From JACJWR01 sp964474045 (GTDB lineage Bacteria > Actinomycetota > Actinomycetes > S36-B12 > UBA10799), in contig CAYYRC010000001.1 in NCBI GenBank assembly GCA_964474045.1, positions 186,001 through 250,000 of the forward strand: a DNA stretch of 64,000 bases. The letters run 5' to 3'. Below the pieces are notes generated by a model. The model was not told the origin of the DNA, did no database searches, and worked only from the letters and a program-made list of their open reading frames with translations. Made by a program: the position numbers and the translations under genes. Position 1 is the first letter of the stretch; the number at the start of each line of letters is the position of its first letter. Below are positions 35,033 to 45,829 of this stretch, piece by piece.

Positions 35033-36037
35033 ATGGCTGAGCCGGTGGACTGGGCGCTGGCGCTCGCGACGGGGGTGCGCACGGCGGGCAAAGGGCCCGA
35101 GCTGTCCCTGACCGAGGCTGCGGCGGAGGTGGAGGCCCTGCGTTCGGCGGCCCGGGCGGCGCAGGCGCCGGTGGCGTCGGTGACGGGGCTGACCGCCGCC
35201 GATGATGTGCCCGCGGTGGTCGTGGACCGTCCTGAGTGGATCCGGTCGAACGCGTCGTCGCTTCGGGTGCTGCTGGAGCCGGTTGCCGCGACCTACTCCG
35301 GCGGCTTCGCGCACGGTGTGACGTCGCGCATCGCGGCGGTTGAGCTGGGGCTGGCACTCGGCTGGATGTCAGGCAAGGTGCTCGGCCAGTTCGAGGCCCT
35401 TCCCGGCCTGACCGGGGAGCCGCGGCTGCTGCTCGTCGCGCCGAACATCGTCGCGGCGGCGGAGGCGATGGGTGCGGACGCGGCCGACTTCCGGCTGTGG
35501 GTCTGCTTGCACGAGGAGACCCATCGGGTGCAGTTCGGCGCGGTGGGCTGGCTGCCCGACTTCTTCGCCGACTCGGTGGCGACCCTGCTGGCGGACCTCA
35601 ACGCCGGGCCCGGGGAGCTCGTCTCACGTGTGGCCTCGGGCGTCCGCAGCAACGACGGCCTCGGCTTGGCCGGCTTGCTGCAGGCACCGGCCAGCCGCGC
35701 CACGATGCTGCAGCTGCTCGCGCTCATGACGCTGCTGGAGGGCCACGCCGACTGGGTGATGGACTCCGCCGGCGACGTCGTGCCCAGCGCGCCGCAGCTG
35801 CGGTCCCGGTTCGAGCAGCGCCGCAGCTCCGCCGGCCTGCTGGACACGCTGATCCGCAAGGTGCTGGGGGTCGATGCCAAGATGGCCCAGTACCGCGACG
35901 GCGCCGCCTTCGTGCGGGCAGTCGTGGGGCGAGTGGGGCGCGACGAGTTCAACCGGGTGTGGCAGTCGCCGGACACGCTGCCGACCATGGACGAGATCCG
36001 CAGCCCGGATGATTGGGTCACCCGGGTGTGCCGGTGA
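35033..36037 (+). CDS. zinc-dependent metalloprotease (TIGR03624/DUF2342 type)
   Basis: A 334-residue protein with a zincin H-E-x-x-H motif in CLHEETHRVQFG near residue 160 and a downstream Glu helix (LLEGHADWVMD) that can provide the third ligand. Homologues sit next to dacB and tilS in many actinobacteria and are annotated as hydrolases associated with F420-producing species. The natural substrate is unknown. It overlaps tilS by 4 nt if the GTG at 36034 is used. Confidence 0.88.
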   Translation: MAEPVDWALALATGVRTAGKGPELSLTEAAAEVEALRSAARAAQAPVASVTGLTAADDVPAVVVDRPEWIRSNASSLRVLLEPVAATYSGGFAHGVTSRIAAVELGLALGWMSGKVLGQFEALPGLTGEPRLLLVAPNIVAAAEAMGADAADFRLWVCLHEETHRVQFGAVGWLPDFFADSVATLLADLNAGPGELVSRVASGVRSNDGLGLAGLLQAPASRATMLQLLALMTLLEGHADWVMDSAGDVVPSAPQLRSRFEQRRSSAGLLDTLIRKVLGVDAKMAQYRDGAAFVRAVVGRVGRDEFNRVWQSPDTLPTMDEIRSPDDWVTRVCR

Positions 36038-37119
36038 CCCTCCCCGATGGCGGGCCGGACCCCAGCGGCGTCTCGGCGCTCCGCCGCCGCGTCGTGGCTG
36101 CGGTGGTAGGGGACCTGGCCCGGTTGGCTGGCGGTTGGTCGGCGACGCCTCCGGGCAGACCGCTGGTGTTGGTGGGCTGCTCGGGCGGCGCCGATTCGGT
36201 GGCGCTCGCCGCAGCGGCCGCGCGCGCCGTCGAGTTGCGGGGCTGGTGCTGGGGCGCCGTCGTCGTGGACCACGGGCTGCAGCAGGGATCGGCCGATGCG
36301 GCTGCCCGCGCTGGGCACCTCTGCGCGGACCTGGGGGCGGCGCTCGTCCTGGTGCGGCGGGTAGAGGTCCGGCCTGCCGCATCGGCGGGCGGTCCCGAGG
36401 CGGCCGCCCGGGCGGCGCGCTACGACGCCTTCGACGAGGCCCTGCAGGCCAGCGGTGCGCTTGCCCTGCTGCTCGGGCACACCGCCGACGACCAGGCCGA
36501 GACCGTGCTGCTGCGGCTGGCCCGGGGATCCGGACCGCGCAGCCTGGCCGGGATGCCCGCCGAGCGCGGTCCGTTTCGCCGACCGCTGTTGGAACTGCCC
36601 CGCGCGGACGTCCGCGCCGCCTTCCCGGAGCTCGCGGTCTGGCAGGACCCGCACAACGAGGACCCGGCCTACGCCCGGGTGCGGGTGCGGCGGGCGCTGC
36701 CCGCGCTGGAGCAGGCGCTGGGTCCCGGTTTGGCCGCCTCGCTGGCCCGGTCCGCGGTCCAGGTCCGGGCGGAGGTCGAGGCGCTGGATCGATGGTGCGA
36801 CGAGGTCTGGCCGAGCGTGGTCGAGCTGCGCGAGCTCCGGGGCGCCGTTGCCGTCAGGCTGGACGCCCGGCAGCTGGCGTGCCGGCCGGAGGCGCTGGTC
36901 CAGCGCGTCCTCGCCCGCGCCGCAGACCTGGCGGGGGCTCCTCGCGAGCGCCTGACCGCCGCGCACTACGCGCCGCTGCATGCCATGATCAGGCGCTGGC
37001 GTGGCCAGGGCCCGACCCAGCTGCCGGGCGGTGTCGTCGGCTACCGGGAATCTGACACAGTTGTGCTCGTGCGCCGCCCGGACGGTGCCGAACGGGAGGA
37101 GTTCGGTGGACCACAATGA
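36034..37119 (+). CDS. tilS: tRNA(Ile)-lysidine synthetase
   Basis: A 361-residue N-type ATP-pyrophosphatase that converts C34 of tRNA-Ile(CAU) to lysidine. The PP-loop is VGCSGGADSVALA (near residues 45-57), and GHTADDQAETVLLRLARG is the conserved downstream motif. The GTG at 36034 is favoured because it gives the 4-nt overlap with the metalloprotease gene; a TTG seven codons earlier is possible. It overlaps hpt by 14 nt. Confidence 0.94.
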   Translation: MTLPDGGPDPSGVSALRRRVVAAVVGDLARLAGGWSATPPGRPLVLVGCSGGADSVALAAAAARAVELRGWCWGAVVVDHGLQQGSADAAARAGHLCADLGAALVLVRRVEVRPAASAGGPEAAARAARYDAFDEALQASGALALLLGHTADDQAETVLLRLARGSGPRSLAGMPAERGPFRRPLLELPRADVRAAFPELAVWQDPHNEDPAYARVRVRRALPALEQALGPGLAASLARSAVQVRAEVEALDRWCDEVWPSVVELRELRGAVAVRLDARQLACRPEALVQRVLARAADLAGAPRERLTAAHYAPLHAMIRRWRGQGPTQLPGGVVGYRESDTVVLVRRPDGAEREEFGGPQ

Positions 37120-37666
37120 CGTCGCCGAGGACCTGGTAGAGGTTCTGCTGACGGCCGCCGAAATCGACGCCAAGCTGGATGAGATCGCGGTACAGATCGA
37201 CGCCGACTACGCCGGCGAGGACCTGCTGCTGGTGGGCGTTCTCAAAGGCGCCACCATGGTGATGGCCGACCTCGCGCGCAAGCTCCGCACGCCGGCGGCG
37301 ATCGAGTGGATGGCGATCTCGTCGTATGGCTCCGGCAGCAGCTCGTCCGGCGTCGTGCGGATCCTGAAGGACCTGGATACCGACATCGCCGGGCGCAACG
37401 TGCTGGTGGTCGAGGACGTGCTGGACTCGGGGCTGACCCTGGACTGGCTGCGCCGCAATCTGGGGGCGCGCGGCGCGCGGTCGCTGCGGGTGATGACCCT
37501 GCTGCGCAAACCGGAGGCCGTGGCCAACGGGATCGAGGTGGACTACCTCGGTTTCGACATCGGCGACGAGTTCGTGGTCGGGTACGGGTTGGACTTCGCC
37601 GAGCGCTACCGCAACCTGGAGTGCCTGGCCACGCTGCACCCCCGGGTGGTCGCGGGCGGCTCCTGA
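37106..37666 (+). CDS. hpt: hypoxanthine phosphoribosyltransferase
   Basis: A 186-residue purine-salvage enzyme converting hypoxanthine/guanine plus PRPP to IMP/GMP. The PRPP loop is VLVVEDVLDSGLTL. GVLKGATMVMADL is the N-terminal conserved loop, and LDFAERYRNL closes the domain. The GTG start is inside the tilS 3' end and is preceded by GGGAGGAG. Confidence 0.95.
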   Translation: MDHNDVAEDLVEVLLTAAEIDAKLDEIAVQIDADYAGEDLLLVGVLKGATMVMADLARKLRTPAAIEWMAISSYGSGSSSSGVVRILKDLDTDIAGRNVLVVEDVLDSGLTLDWLRRNLGARGARSLRVMTLLRKPEAVANGIEVDYLGFDIGDEFVVGYGLDFAERYRNLECLATLHPRVVAGGS

Positions 37667-37768
37667 GCCGGTGGCTGTCGGCGCCGGGTCGCCGGGCGGT
37701 TTCGCCAGTCGCGAAGCGGGTGCCTCGCCGGTCGGCAGCCTCGGGGAATCGTTATACGCTTCGTCGCA

Positions 37769-39751
<1,983 letters not shown>

Positions 39752-39761
39752 GTATGCGACC

Positions 39762-40340
39762 ATGACCCAGATCCCCGAGTTCGACCACGAGCGCGCCGAG
39801 AGGGCCATCGTGGAGCTGCTCTACGCGGTGGGCGAGGACCCCACCCGCGACGGCCTGCTGGACACCCCCGCCCGCGTGGCGCGGATGTACGCGGAGGTGT
39901 TCGCCGGCCTGCGCCAGGACCCCGCCCAGGTGCTGTCCACCACGTTCGACCTCGCCCATGACGAGCTCGTGCTCGTGCGCGACATCGATGTGTGGAGCAT
40001 GTGCGAGCACCACCTGGTGCCGTTCTTCGGGGTGGCCCACGTCGGCTACATCCCGGAGGAGGACGGGCGCATCACGGGCCTGTCCAAGATGGCGCGGCTG
40101 GTGGACCTCTTCGCCCGTCGGCCGCAGGTGCAGGAGCGGCTGACGACGCAGATCGCCGATGCGATGGCTGAGCACCTCAACCCCCGCGGCGTCATCGTCG
40201 TGGTCGAGTGCGAACACCTGTGCATGGCCATGCGCGGGGTCAAGAAGCCCGGCAGCCGCACCATCACCAGCGCCGTCCGCGGGCAGCTGCGCGACGCGAC
40301 GACGCGCGCGGAGGCGATGTCGCTCATCATGGCCCGCTAG
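39762..40340 (+). CDS. folE: GTP cyclohydrolase I
   Basis: A 192-residue enzyme for the first step of folate synthesis (GTP to dihydroneopterin triphosphate). The zinc-binding cysteines and His are in WSMCEHHLVPFFG and VECEHLCMAMRG. GRITGLSKMARLVD is the conserved helix. It begins the folE-folP-folBK cluster 10 nt after ftsH. Confidence 0.97.
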   Translation: MTQIPEFDHERAERAIVELLYAVGEDPTRDGLLDTPARVARMYAEVFAGLRQDPAQVLSTTFDLAHDELVLVRDIDVWSMCEHHLVPFFGVAHVGYIPEEDGRITGLSKMARLVDLFARRPQVQERLTTQIADAMAEHLNPRGVIVVVECEHLCMAMRGVKKPGSRTITSAVRGQLRDATTRAEAMSLIMAR

Positions 40341-40346
40341 CCGTCG

Positions 40347-41285
40347 ATGGTGACTCCTACGGCGTCGGCGCCGGCGCGGGCATCGCAGCCCCCGCGCCAC
40401 CCGCAGCCCCCGCAGCCGGCGGGTCTGCCGCGCGATCTTGTCGGGCTCGGGCGCACGCTGGTGTTCGGGATCCTGAACGTCACCCCCGACTCCTTCTCCG
40501 ATGGCGGCCGGTTCGCCGATGAGGCCTCGGCCGTCGCGGCCGGGGTGGCCCTGCACCGCAGCGGCGCCGACGTGGTGGACGTGGGCGGCGAGTCCACCCG
40601 CCCGGGTGCCGAGCGGGTGAGCGCCGCCGAGGAGCGCAAGAGGGTGCTGCCGGTGATCGCCGCCCTGGTCGCGGCCGGCGTCCCTGTGAGCGTCGATACG
40701 ATGCGCGCCGAGCTGGCCGCGGACGCCGTGGCCGCGGGGGCGGTGGTAGTCAACGACGTCTCCGGCGGGCTGGCCGATCCCGCGATGCTGGCGGCGGTGG
40801 CGGGGCTGGACGTGCCGTACGTCGCCATGCACTGGCGCGGCCACGGCTGGTACATGGACGCCAACGCGCGTTACGGCGATGTCGTCGCCGAGGTCACCGC
40901 GGAGCTTGCGGCGCGCCTGCGCGCCTGTGAGGCGGCGGGCCTGGCCGTCGAGCGGGTGGTTGTCGATCCCGGCATCGGGTTCGCGAAGCTGCCCGAGCAC
41001 AACTGGGCGCTGCTGCGGGGTCTCGAGCGGCTGGCGGGGCTGGGCCGGCCGCTGTTCCTGGGAACCTCGCGCAAGCGGTTCCTGGGGGCGCTGCTGGCTG
41101 ACGGAGCCGCCGGCGGTGGCGCAGACGCCGACGCCGCCCCGCGGCCGATCCCGCAGCGCGAGGCGGCGACGCTGGCGACGACGGCCTTGGCCGCGGCCGC
41201 TGGGGTGTGGGCGGTGCGGGTGCACGATGTGGCTGCGAGTGCCGACGCGGTGCGGGTGGCGGCGGCCTGGATGGGAGCGCCGTGA
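40347..41285 (+). CDS. folP: dihydropteroate synthase
   Basis: A 312-residue TIM-barrel enzyme that joins p-aminobenzoate to hydroxymethyl-dihydropterin pyrophosphate. Signatures are GILNVTPDSFSDGGR, DVGGESTRPGA, DVSGG and DPGIGFAK. It has an N-terminal Pro/Ala-rich extension of about 35 residues. The GTG start of folB-folK overlaps its stop by 4 nt. Confidence 0.96.
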   Translation: MVTPTASAPARASQPPRHPQPPQPAGLPRDLVGLGRTLVFGILNVTPDSFSDGGRFADEASAVAAGVALHRSGADVVDVGGESTRPGAERVSAAEERKRVLPVIAALVAAGVPVSVDTMRAELAADAVAAGAVVVNDVSGGLADPAMLAAVAGLDVPYVAMHWRGHGWYMDANARYGDVVAEVTAELAARLRACEAAGLAVERVVVDPGIGFAKLPEHNWALLRGLERLAGLGRPLFLGTSRKRFLGALLADGAAGGGADADAAPRPIPQREAATLATTALAAAAGVWAVRVHDVAASADAVRVAAAWMGAP

Positions 41286-42172
41286 GCGGACAGGGCGATG
41301 CGGACGGGCTGGACACGATCGAGGTTCGCGGGATCGTGGGCTTCGGAAGGCACGGGGTGCTGACCCACGAGGGCGAGTTCGGGCAGAGCTTCACGGTGGA
41401 TGTCGTCATCCGCGCCGACCTCGCCCCCGCCGGGGCCAGCGACGACCTCGCGCACACCATCGACTACGGGCGCGTCGCCGCCCTCGCCCATGACCGCATC
41501 GTGGGACCCCCCTTCGCCCTGATCGAGCGCCTGGCCGACGTCATCGCCGCAGACGTCGCGCAGCTGCCCGGGGTCGTCGCTGCCACCGCCATCGTGCACA
41601 AGCCACACGCGCCCATGCCCGTGCCGACCGCCGATGTGACCGTCAGCCGCACCCGCGGGGCACCGCAGAGGGTGGTCCTCGGTCTGGGGGCCAATCTGGG
41701 CGACCCGCTGGCGTCGCTGCAGTTGGCGCTCGATGAGCTCAGCACCGCCGGGGTGCGCATCGAGGCCGTGTCGCCGGTGTTCCAGACCGAGCCGGTCGGG
41801 GGCCCGGAGCAGGACGACTACCTGAACGCCGTCGTGGTGGGGCGAACCACGGTGGGGCCGCATGCGCTGCTGGGGCTGCTGCACGCTATCGAGGCGATGG
41901 CGGGCCGCGTGCGCGATGTGCGCTGGGGCCCGCGGACGCTCGACCTCGACATCCTGGACTTCGCCGGCCGCACCCTGGATGAGCCGGACCTGGTGCTGCC
42001 GCACCCGCGGGCTGCGCAGCGGGCGTTCGTTCTGGTGCCGTGGGCGAGCGTGGCGCCGGGTGACCAGCTGGCGGGGCGGTCGGTGCTGGAGCGCGCGCGC
42101 GAGCTGCCGGACTCCGAGCACGCCGCCGTGCGTCGGACCGCCCATGAGCTGCACCCGCCGGCTCCCGCATGA
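41282..42172 (+). CDS. folBK: fused dihydroneopterin aldolase / HPPK (FolB-FolK)
   Basis: A 296-residue bifunctional folate enzyme. Residues about 6-118 are FolB: IEVRGIVGFGRHGVL, then TIDYGRVA, ending VHKPHAPMP. Residues about 125-290 are FolK: VVLGLGANLGDPLASL, then RWGPRTLDLDILDF and LVLPHPRAAQRAFVLVPW. FolB is usually a separate gene, so the single continuous frame is a fusion. The GTG start overlaps the folP stop. Confidence 0.94.
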   Translation: MSGQGDADGLDTIEVRGIVGFGRHGVLTHEGEFGQSFTVDVVIRADLAPAGASDDLAHTIDYGRVAALAHDRIVGPPFALIERLADVIAADVAQLPGVVAATAIVHKPHAPMPVPTADVTVSRTRGAPQRVVLGLGANLGDPLASLQLALDELSTAGVRIEAVSPVFQTEPVGGPEQDDYLNAVVVGRTTVGPHALLGLLHAIEAMAGRVRDVRWGPRTLDLDILDFAGRTLDEPDLVLPHPRAAQRAFVLVPWASVAPGDQLAGRSVLERARELPDSEHAAVRRTAHELHPPAPA

Positions 42173-42642
42173 CGCCCACGCGCCCGTCGCTGCTCGCGCT
42201 GCTGGCCGTCATCGCCGGGGTGCTGGGCGTCGCCGCAGCCGACCTGATCGATGCGCTGGCCGGGCGGAGCATGCCGGTGCCATGGTCCTCGGTCATCACG
42301 GTGGGTGCGCTGGCAGTCGCGCTGGTCGGCTGGGCCTGGTCGTTCCGGCGGCGGCTGCGCTCGGAGTCCGACCGGGTGGACCCGTTCGTCGCGGTGCGCA
42401 CCGCTGCCCTGGCCATGGCGGCCTCGCGGACCGGGGCCATCATCGGCGGGCTCTACGCAGGAGTTGGCGCCTGGTACGTGGCCGATCTGGCGCCCGCGGC
42501 GTCGCGGGAGCGGGCGCTCGCGTGTGCCGTCGGGCTACTCATGTCCCTGGCGCTCGTGGTCGCAGCGATGTGGCTGGAACGCCTTTGCCGATTGCCGGAG
42601 GATCCCGACGAGGGCCGACCTGGCGGCCAGACCCTTCAGTAG
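42169..42642 (+). CDS. DUF3180 membrane protein
   Basis: A 157-residue protein with four hydrophobic helices: LLALLAVIAGVLGVAAADLI, SSVITVGALAVALVGWAW, TGAIIGGLYAGVGAW and VGLLMSLALVVAAMWL. It overlaps folK by 4 nt. This is the DUF3180 family, found downstream of folate genes in actinobacteria (Rv3605c position). The function is unknown. Confidence 0.9.
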   Translation: MTPTRPSLLALLAVIAGVLGVAAADLIDALAGRSMPVPWSSVITVGALAVALVGWAWSFRRRLRSESDRVDPFVAVRTAALAMAASRTGAIIGGLYAGVGAWYVADLAPAASRERALACAVGLLMSLALVVAAMWLERLCRLPEDPDEGRPGGQTLQ

Positions 42643-42651
42643 GCTGCGCCC

Positions 42652-42933
42652 ATGGCCTATGAGGATCTGCCCTACGACGAGCTGCGCGACAAGGCTTTCG
42701 ACCTGGCCGAGAAGCGCCACGACCTCGGCTTCTTCTACGACCTGTACCGGCACACCCCGGCGATGAACGCGATGTCGTCGGAGGGTGGCTCGCTGGGGGA
42801 GACGTCGGGGTCGCTGATCGAGGTCGTGGCGGCGGCCCGGGAGGCGTTCGGGTCGGAGTCGGTGGGGGAGTACGAGCCACTCTTCGTGGCGCGCTTCGCG
42901 ACGTACTTGCGCGACCACGAGAAGGACGGCTAG
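42652..42933 (+). CDS. conserved small acidic protein, unknown function
   Basis: A 93-residue, acidic, helical soluble protein (starts AYEDLPYDELRDKAFDLAEK). No signal or metal motif is visible. It follows DUF3180 after 9 nt and is the last gene of the backbone before the accessory island. I do not recognise a characterised family. Confidence 0.65.
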   Translation: MAYEDLPYDELRDKAFDLAEKRHDLGFFYDLYRHTPAMNAMSSEGGSLGETSGSLIEVVAAAREAFGSESVGEYEPLFVARFATYLRDHEKDG

Positions 42934-43071
42934 GTTTCGGCGCCGCCTCCTGCTCATCTGGAACAGCGGCCGCCGGCCGGCGCAGTTCGCGGCGCAGCGC
43001 CTGTGGACCATGGTTTGACGCGGCCCGAGGCCGCGGCCCAGGCTTGCGGCGTGGAACCAGGGGGGGACACC

Positions 43072-43614
43072 ATGTCGGTCATGCCTGTCAACAACATGCT
43101 CACCCGGGGGGAGCTCGACGCGCTTCCCGACGACGGGTTGCGGCACGAGCTCATCGACGGGGTCTTCGTCATGAGCCCGGCGCCGGATGTGGGGCATCAG
43201 CGGATGCTCGGGGCGCTGTACCGCGCGCTGTGGCAAGCCAGCCAGGGCAGTCAGTTGGAGGTGTTGGTGGCGCCGGTGGACGTGGTACTCGGGTCGAGCG
43301 TGGTCGAGCCGGACATCGTGGTTGCCCGGTCGGAGGAGTTCGGCGAGCGCGGGCTGGCGAGCGCACCCGCGCTTGCTGTGGAGATCCGCTCTCAGTCGAC
43401 GGCCTGGCTCGATGAGGGGCGCAAGCGATCCCTGTACGAGGAGCACGGCGTCGCGAACTACTGGCTGGTCGACCCCGCAGCGCCGTCGGTCACCCTGTTG
43501 CGACTCGTTACGGGGCGCTATGTCGTGGCCGCGACCGCTCGGGGCGACCACACCGTCGAGGTGGACCAGCCGTTCCCCATCACCCTCAACCCCGCGGTGC
43601 TGTCCCGGGGTTGA
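43072..43614 (+). CDS. Uma2-family (DUF820) PD-(D/E)xK endonuclease-like protein
   Basis: A 180-residue protein. The nuclease core is VEPDIVVAR, then AVEIRSQST and KRSLYEEHGVANYWLVDP (E-P-D ... E-x-K-type arrangement). The ATG at 43072, after GGGGGGACACC, is preferred over upstream starts because a second Uma2 gene at 51529 has the same GGGGGACACCATG context. The two proteins share N-terminal LTRxxLDALPDDxLRHELIDG. It marks the left edge of the accessory island. Uma2 genes are common, often multi-copy and of unclear role. Confidence 0.88.
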   Translation: MSVMPVNNMLTRGELDALPDDGLRHELIDGVFVMSPAPDVGHQRMLGALYRALWQASQGSQLEVLVAPVDVVLGSSVVEPDIVVARSEEFGERGLASAPALAVEIRSQSTAWLDEGRKRSLYEEHGVANYWLVDPAAPSVTLLRLVTGRYVVAATARGDHTVEVDQPFPITLNPAVLSRG

Positions 43615-43695
43615 GGGCGCGATTCGGGCTTGCCCATTGGGCGGTCGCGGCGTCTGTGCGGTTCCCAGTGAACGGGGAACTGAACGCTGGCGGCG

Positions 43696-44067
43696 TCAGC
43701 GGATCAGGGATACGCCCGGCAATCCATCCCAGGCCCGATCCGCTGTCACCACCGTCGCGTCGTACCGCTTGCCGAGAGCTAAGGAGAGGCGATCCCCCAA
43801 CGACAGCCCCGATTCCTCCGGCCAAGCCCGCGCCGCCTCCTCTGCGTCGTCCTGGGTAACGGGTTCCACCGTCACGCCGTACCCGAGGAGCAGAGCACGG
43901 GCTAACTCCCAGTCCCCACCGGCCCGGATGATCGTGCGGGCAGTCTCCGACCAGTTCGCGGACCCGACCACAGCATCGCTGGAATCGAGCACCCGCTCCA
44001 CCTGCGCGGCCCCGGCCTCACCCTGGAGGAAGGCAAGCAGTGCCGAGGCATCGACCACGCTGGTCAT
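43696..44067 (-). CDS. PIN-domain toxin (VapC-like)
   Basis: A 123-residue ribonuclease-type toxin. PIN acidic residues: Asp in SVVDASALLAFL, Glu in SANWSE, Asp in LSLGDRLSLAL and Asp in VVTADRAW. Its ATG overlaps the antitoxin stop (ATGA), as in coupled type II modules. Expected activity is cleavage of tRNA or other RNA. Confidence 0.92.
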   Translation of the reverse strand: MTSVVDASALLAFLQGEAGAAQVERVLDSSDAVVGSANWSETARTIIRAGGDWELARALLLGYGVTVEPVTQDDAEEAARAWPEESGLSLGDRLSLALGKRYDATVVTADRAWDGLPGVSLIR

Positions 44068-44306
44068 GTGGCCTCCAGGGCTGCCGCCCGACTCCGCTCG
44101 GCCATCAAGTCGGCCACGAGATCGAGCCCGGCAAGGTCGGCGCGGACGAGTTCCTTGAGTTGCTCCCGACTGAGCAGCACCAGGCCGCGCGGCGTCTCGA
44201 ACAGCACGAGCGACGTTCCCTCGATCAACCCAAACCGCTCCCGTAACGCGGCTGGCACCACCAGGCGCCCCTTGTCTCCCATGGTCACACTGTACGTCCC
44301 ACTCAT
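44064..44306 (-). CDS. AbrB/SpoVT-fold antitoxin partner of VapC
   Basis: An 80-residue swapped-hairpin DNA-binding antitoxin. GDKGRLVVPAALRERFGL is the SpoVT-AbrB core, and a C-terminal helical part (residues about 45-80) would cover the toxin. I chose the ATG at 44306 because the domain starts there; upstream in-frame residues are not conserved. It precedes and overlaps the PIN toxin and probably autoregulates. Confidence 0.88.
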   Translation of the reverse strand: MSGTYSVTMGDKGRLVVPAALRERFGLIEGTSLVLFETPRGLVLLSREQLKELVRADLAGLDLVADLMAERSRAAALEAT

Positions 44307-44480
44307 GGGCCAAGTGTCCCACGCAATGGGTGCTGTGGGCAGCCGATTCGTTGTGAGGTGGCGTGGGCCCCGACGATCAGCCGCAGCAGCAGGGTCGTGC
44401 ACTCCGACCGCATCCTGGGCGTCGATCTCGCGGTTGCTCGCTGTTGGGCCGCAGTGACCGTACCGGACAATCGACAGGTA

Positions 44481-45752
44481 TCAGACTTGCCGTTGGCGTG
44501 GTGTCCCGATGGAATCCAACCCGGCGAACAGGCCGCCCGAGATCCACTGCGGCACGCGCGTGCCGAACCCCGTGTTGCCCTCGAGCACCACAGCGCCCTC
44601 CGTCGTGATGGCGATGTCCCAGGCCGCCGCGAACAGCCCCGGAAGGGCCCGGTGGGCGCGCAGTGCGTACTCCACGGCACGTTCGAAGTCCGGCACCCTG
44701 AGGCCAGCGACAGCCGACAGGATGCGTTGGAGTTCGGATGTCACTGGTCCGCCGTCACCTCCTGACGCCTCGAGTTCGCCCTGCCACCTCGGGACAGCCG
44801 GCCCGCCCATCCGCCCATCCCGATCCACTCGCACATACGCCACACGTGCGAACCCGTCGAGCAGCGGAAGGGCGATCTCCACGCAGCAGCTGAACGGTTC
44901 GGGGCCCGCCCCTCGGTCTCGAGTGACGACGCGCATCACGACGACGCGGCGACGGTCGGCGCACTCGGAGAATTCAGCGTGGCTCTCGTACCGTTGCTGA
45001 ACCACGTAGTCACCGGAGGACAGCAACTCCCGCAGGTAGCCCGAGGGCTCCGCCGCGGCGTCGGAACGCTGGTAGTGCCGAAGCTCGAAGCCACCAGCAC
45101 CACCGGGTCTGGCCAGCAGTTCGAAGACCCCGTCGCCTCCGGAACCCCATCTTGGTTTGCCCACGGCCGCTCCCCATCGCCCGATCCATTCGGCGGCGAG
45201 GTCCTCGACCTGCGCCGCCTGCCAGGGCGCCACCAAGTCCGAATCCGGCGTCGGGATACCGAGACCCGCCAACCATCGACCTGTCCGGAACTTGTCGCTG
45301 AGGAGCTCAATCGATGTGCGCGCGCTTGGTGCGCTGACGGCCAGGTTCCAGCCGAACTCGCGGTCGTAAATGAAGAGCGGCCAGTCTCCCGGTTCGCGTA
45401 GAAGGTCGAAGTCGTAGGCCTCCCAAGGCGTGATTCCCTTTCCCCGAGCCAAGCTCCGCAGCATGCGGGACTGTTCGGCCAACGGTGTGCCAGTGGCACG
45501 TTGGTAAGGGGGGCCAGCGTGCGCAAGCGCTGCGGCGACCTCCCGCTGGCCTTGGCCTGCCAGCCACCTGGCCTCCAGCCACATCTGCAAGGGGACGACG
45601 GCCAGCTTCCTCACCGGACCATGTCCGCCCAGGGCGATCCTCCGGTGGGCACGTGGTGCCGGTGCTACGCCCGGACCGAGGTAGGCCGCGGTGAGGGGTG
45701 CCGTGGGAACTCGTCCTCGCCAACGCGTCGCGTAGCTGCGGAAACTCACCAC
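44481..45752 (-). CDS. ATP-grasp enzyme (sugar-transfer-associated type)
   Basis: A 423-residue protein with an ATP-grasp domain similar to those called 'sugar-transfer associated' (PF14397). Motifs: ELLSDKFRTGRWLAGLGIPT, the phosphate loop VGKPRWGSGGDGVFEL (near residues 196-211), YVVQQRYESH and the metal-binding ending GAVVLEGNTGFGTRVPQ. ATP-grasp enzymes make carboxylate-amine or similar bonds. It is divergent by 77 nt from the first asparagine-synthetase-like gene and probably belongs to the RiPP cluster. The GTG start is uncertain because no clear ribosome site precedes it. Confidence 0.82.
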   Translation of the reverse strand: MVSFRSYATRWRGRVPTAPLTAAYLGPGVAPAPRAHRRIALGGHGPVRKLAVVPLQMWLEARWLAGQGQREVAAALAHAGPPYQRATGTPLAEQSRMLRSLARGKGITPWEAYDFDLLREPGDWPLFIYDREFGWNLAVSAPSARTSIELLSDKFRTGRWLAGLGIPTPDSDLVAPWQAAQVEDLAAEWIGRWGAAVGKPRWGSGGDGVFELLARPGGAGGFELRHYQRSDAAAEPSGYLRELLSSGDYVVQQRYESHAEFSECADRRRVVVMRVVTRDRGAGPEPFSCCVEIALPLLDGFARVAYVRVDRDGRMGGPAVPRWQGELEASGGDGGPVTSELQRILSAVAGLRVPDFERAVEYALRAHRALPGLFAAAWDIAITTEGAVVLEGNTGFGTRVPQWISGGLFAGLDSIGTPRQRQV

Positions 45753-45829
45753 AGCGTCAGGCTACTAGCGCCAGTGTGGCCGCGGCTTCGGGCCGCCACG
45801 CGACTGAATCCCCGTGGAACAATCGGGCC
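45753..45829. promoter_or_regulatory. 77-nt divergent promoter region
   Basis: Short spacer between the divergent ATP-grasp and asparagine-synthetase-like genes. It must hold both promoters if each is transcribed on its own. I see no confident -35/-10 pair or operator palindrome. Confidence 0.3.
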
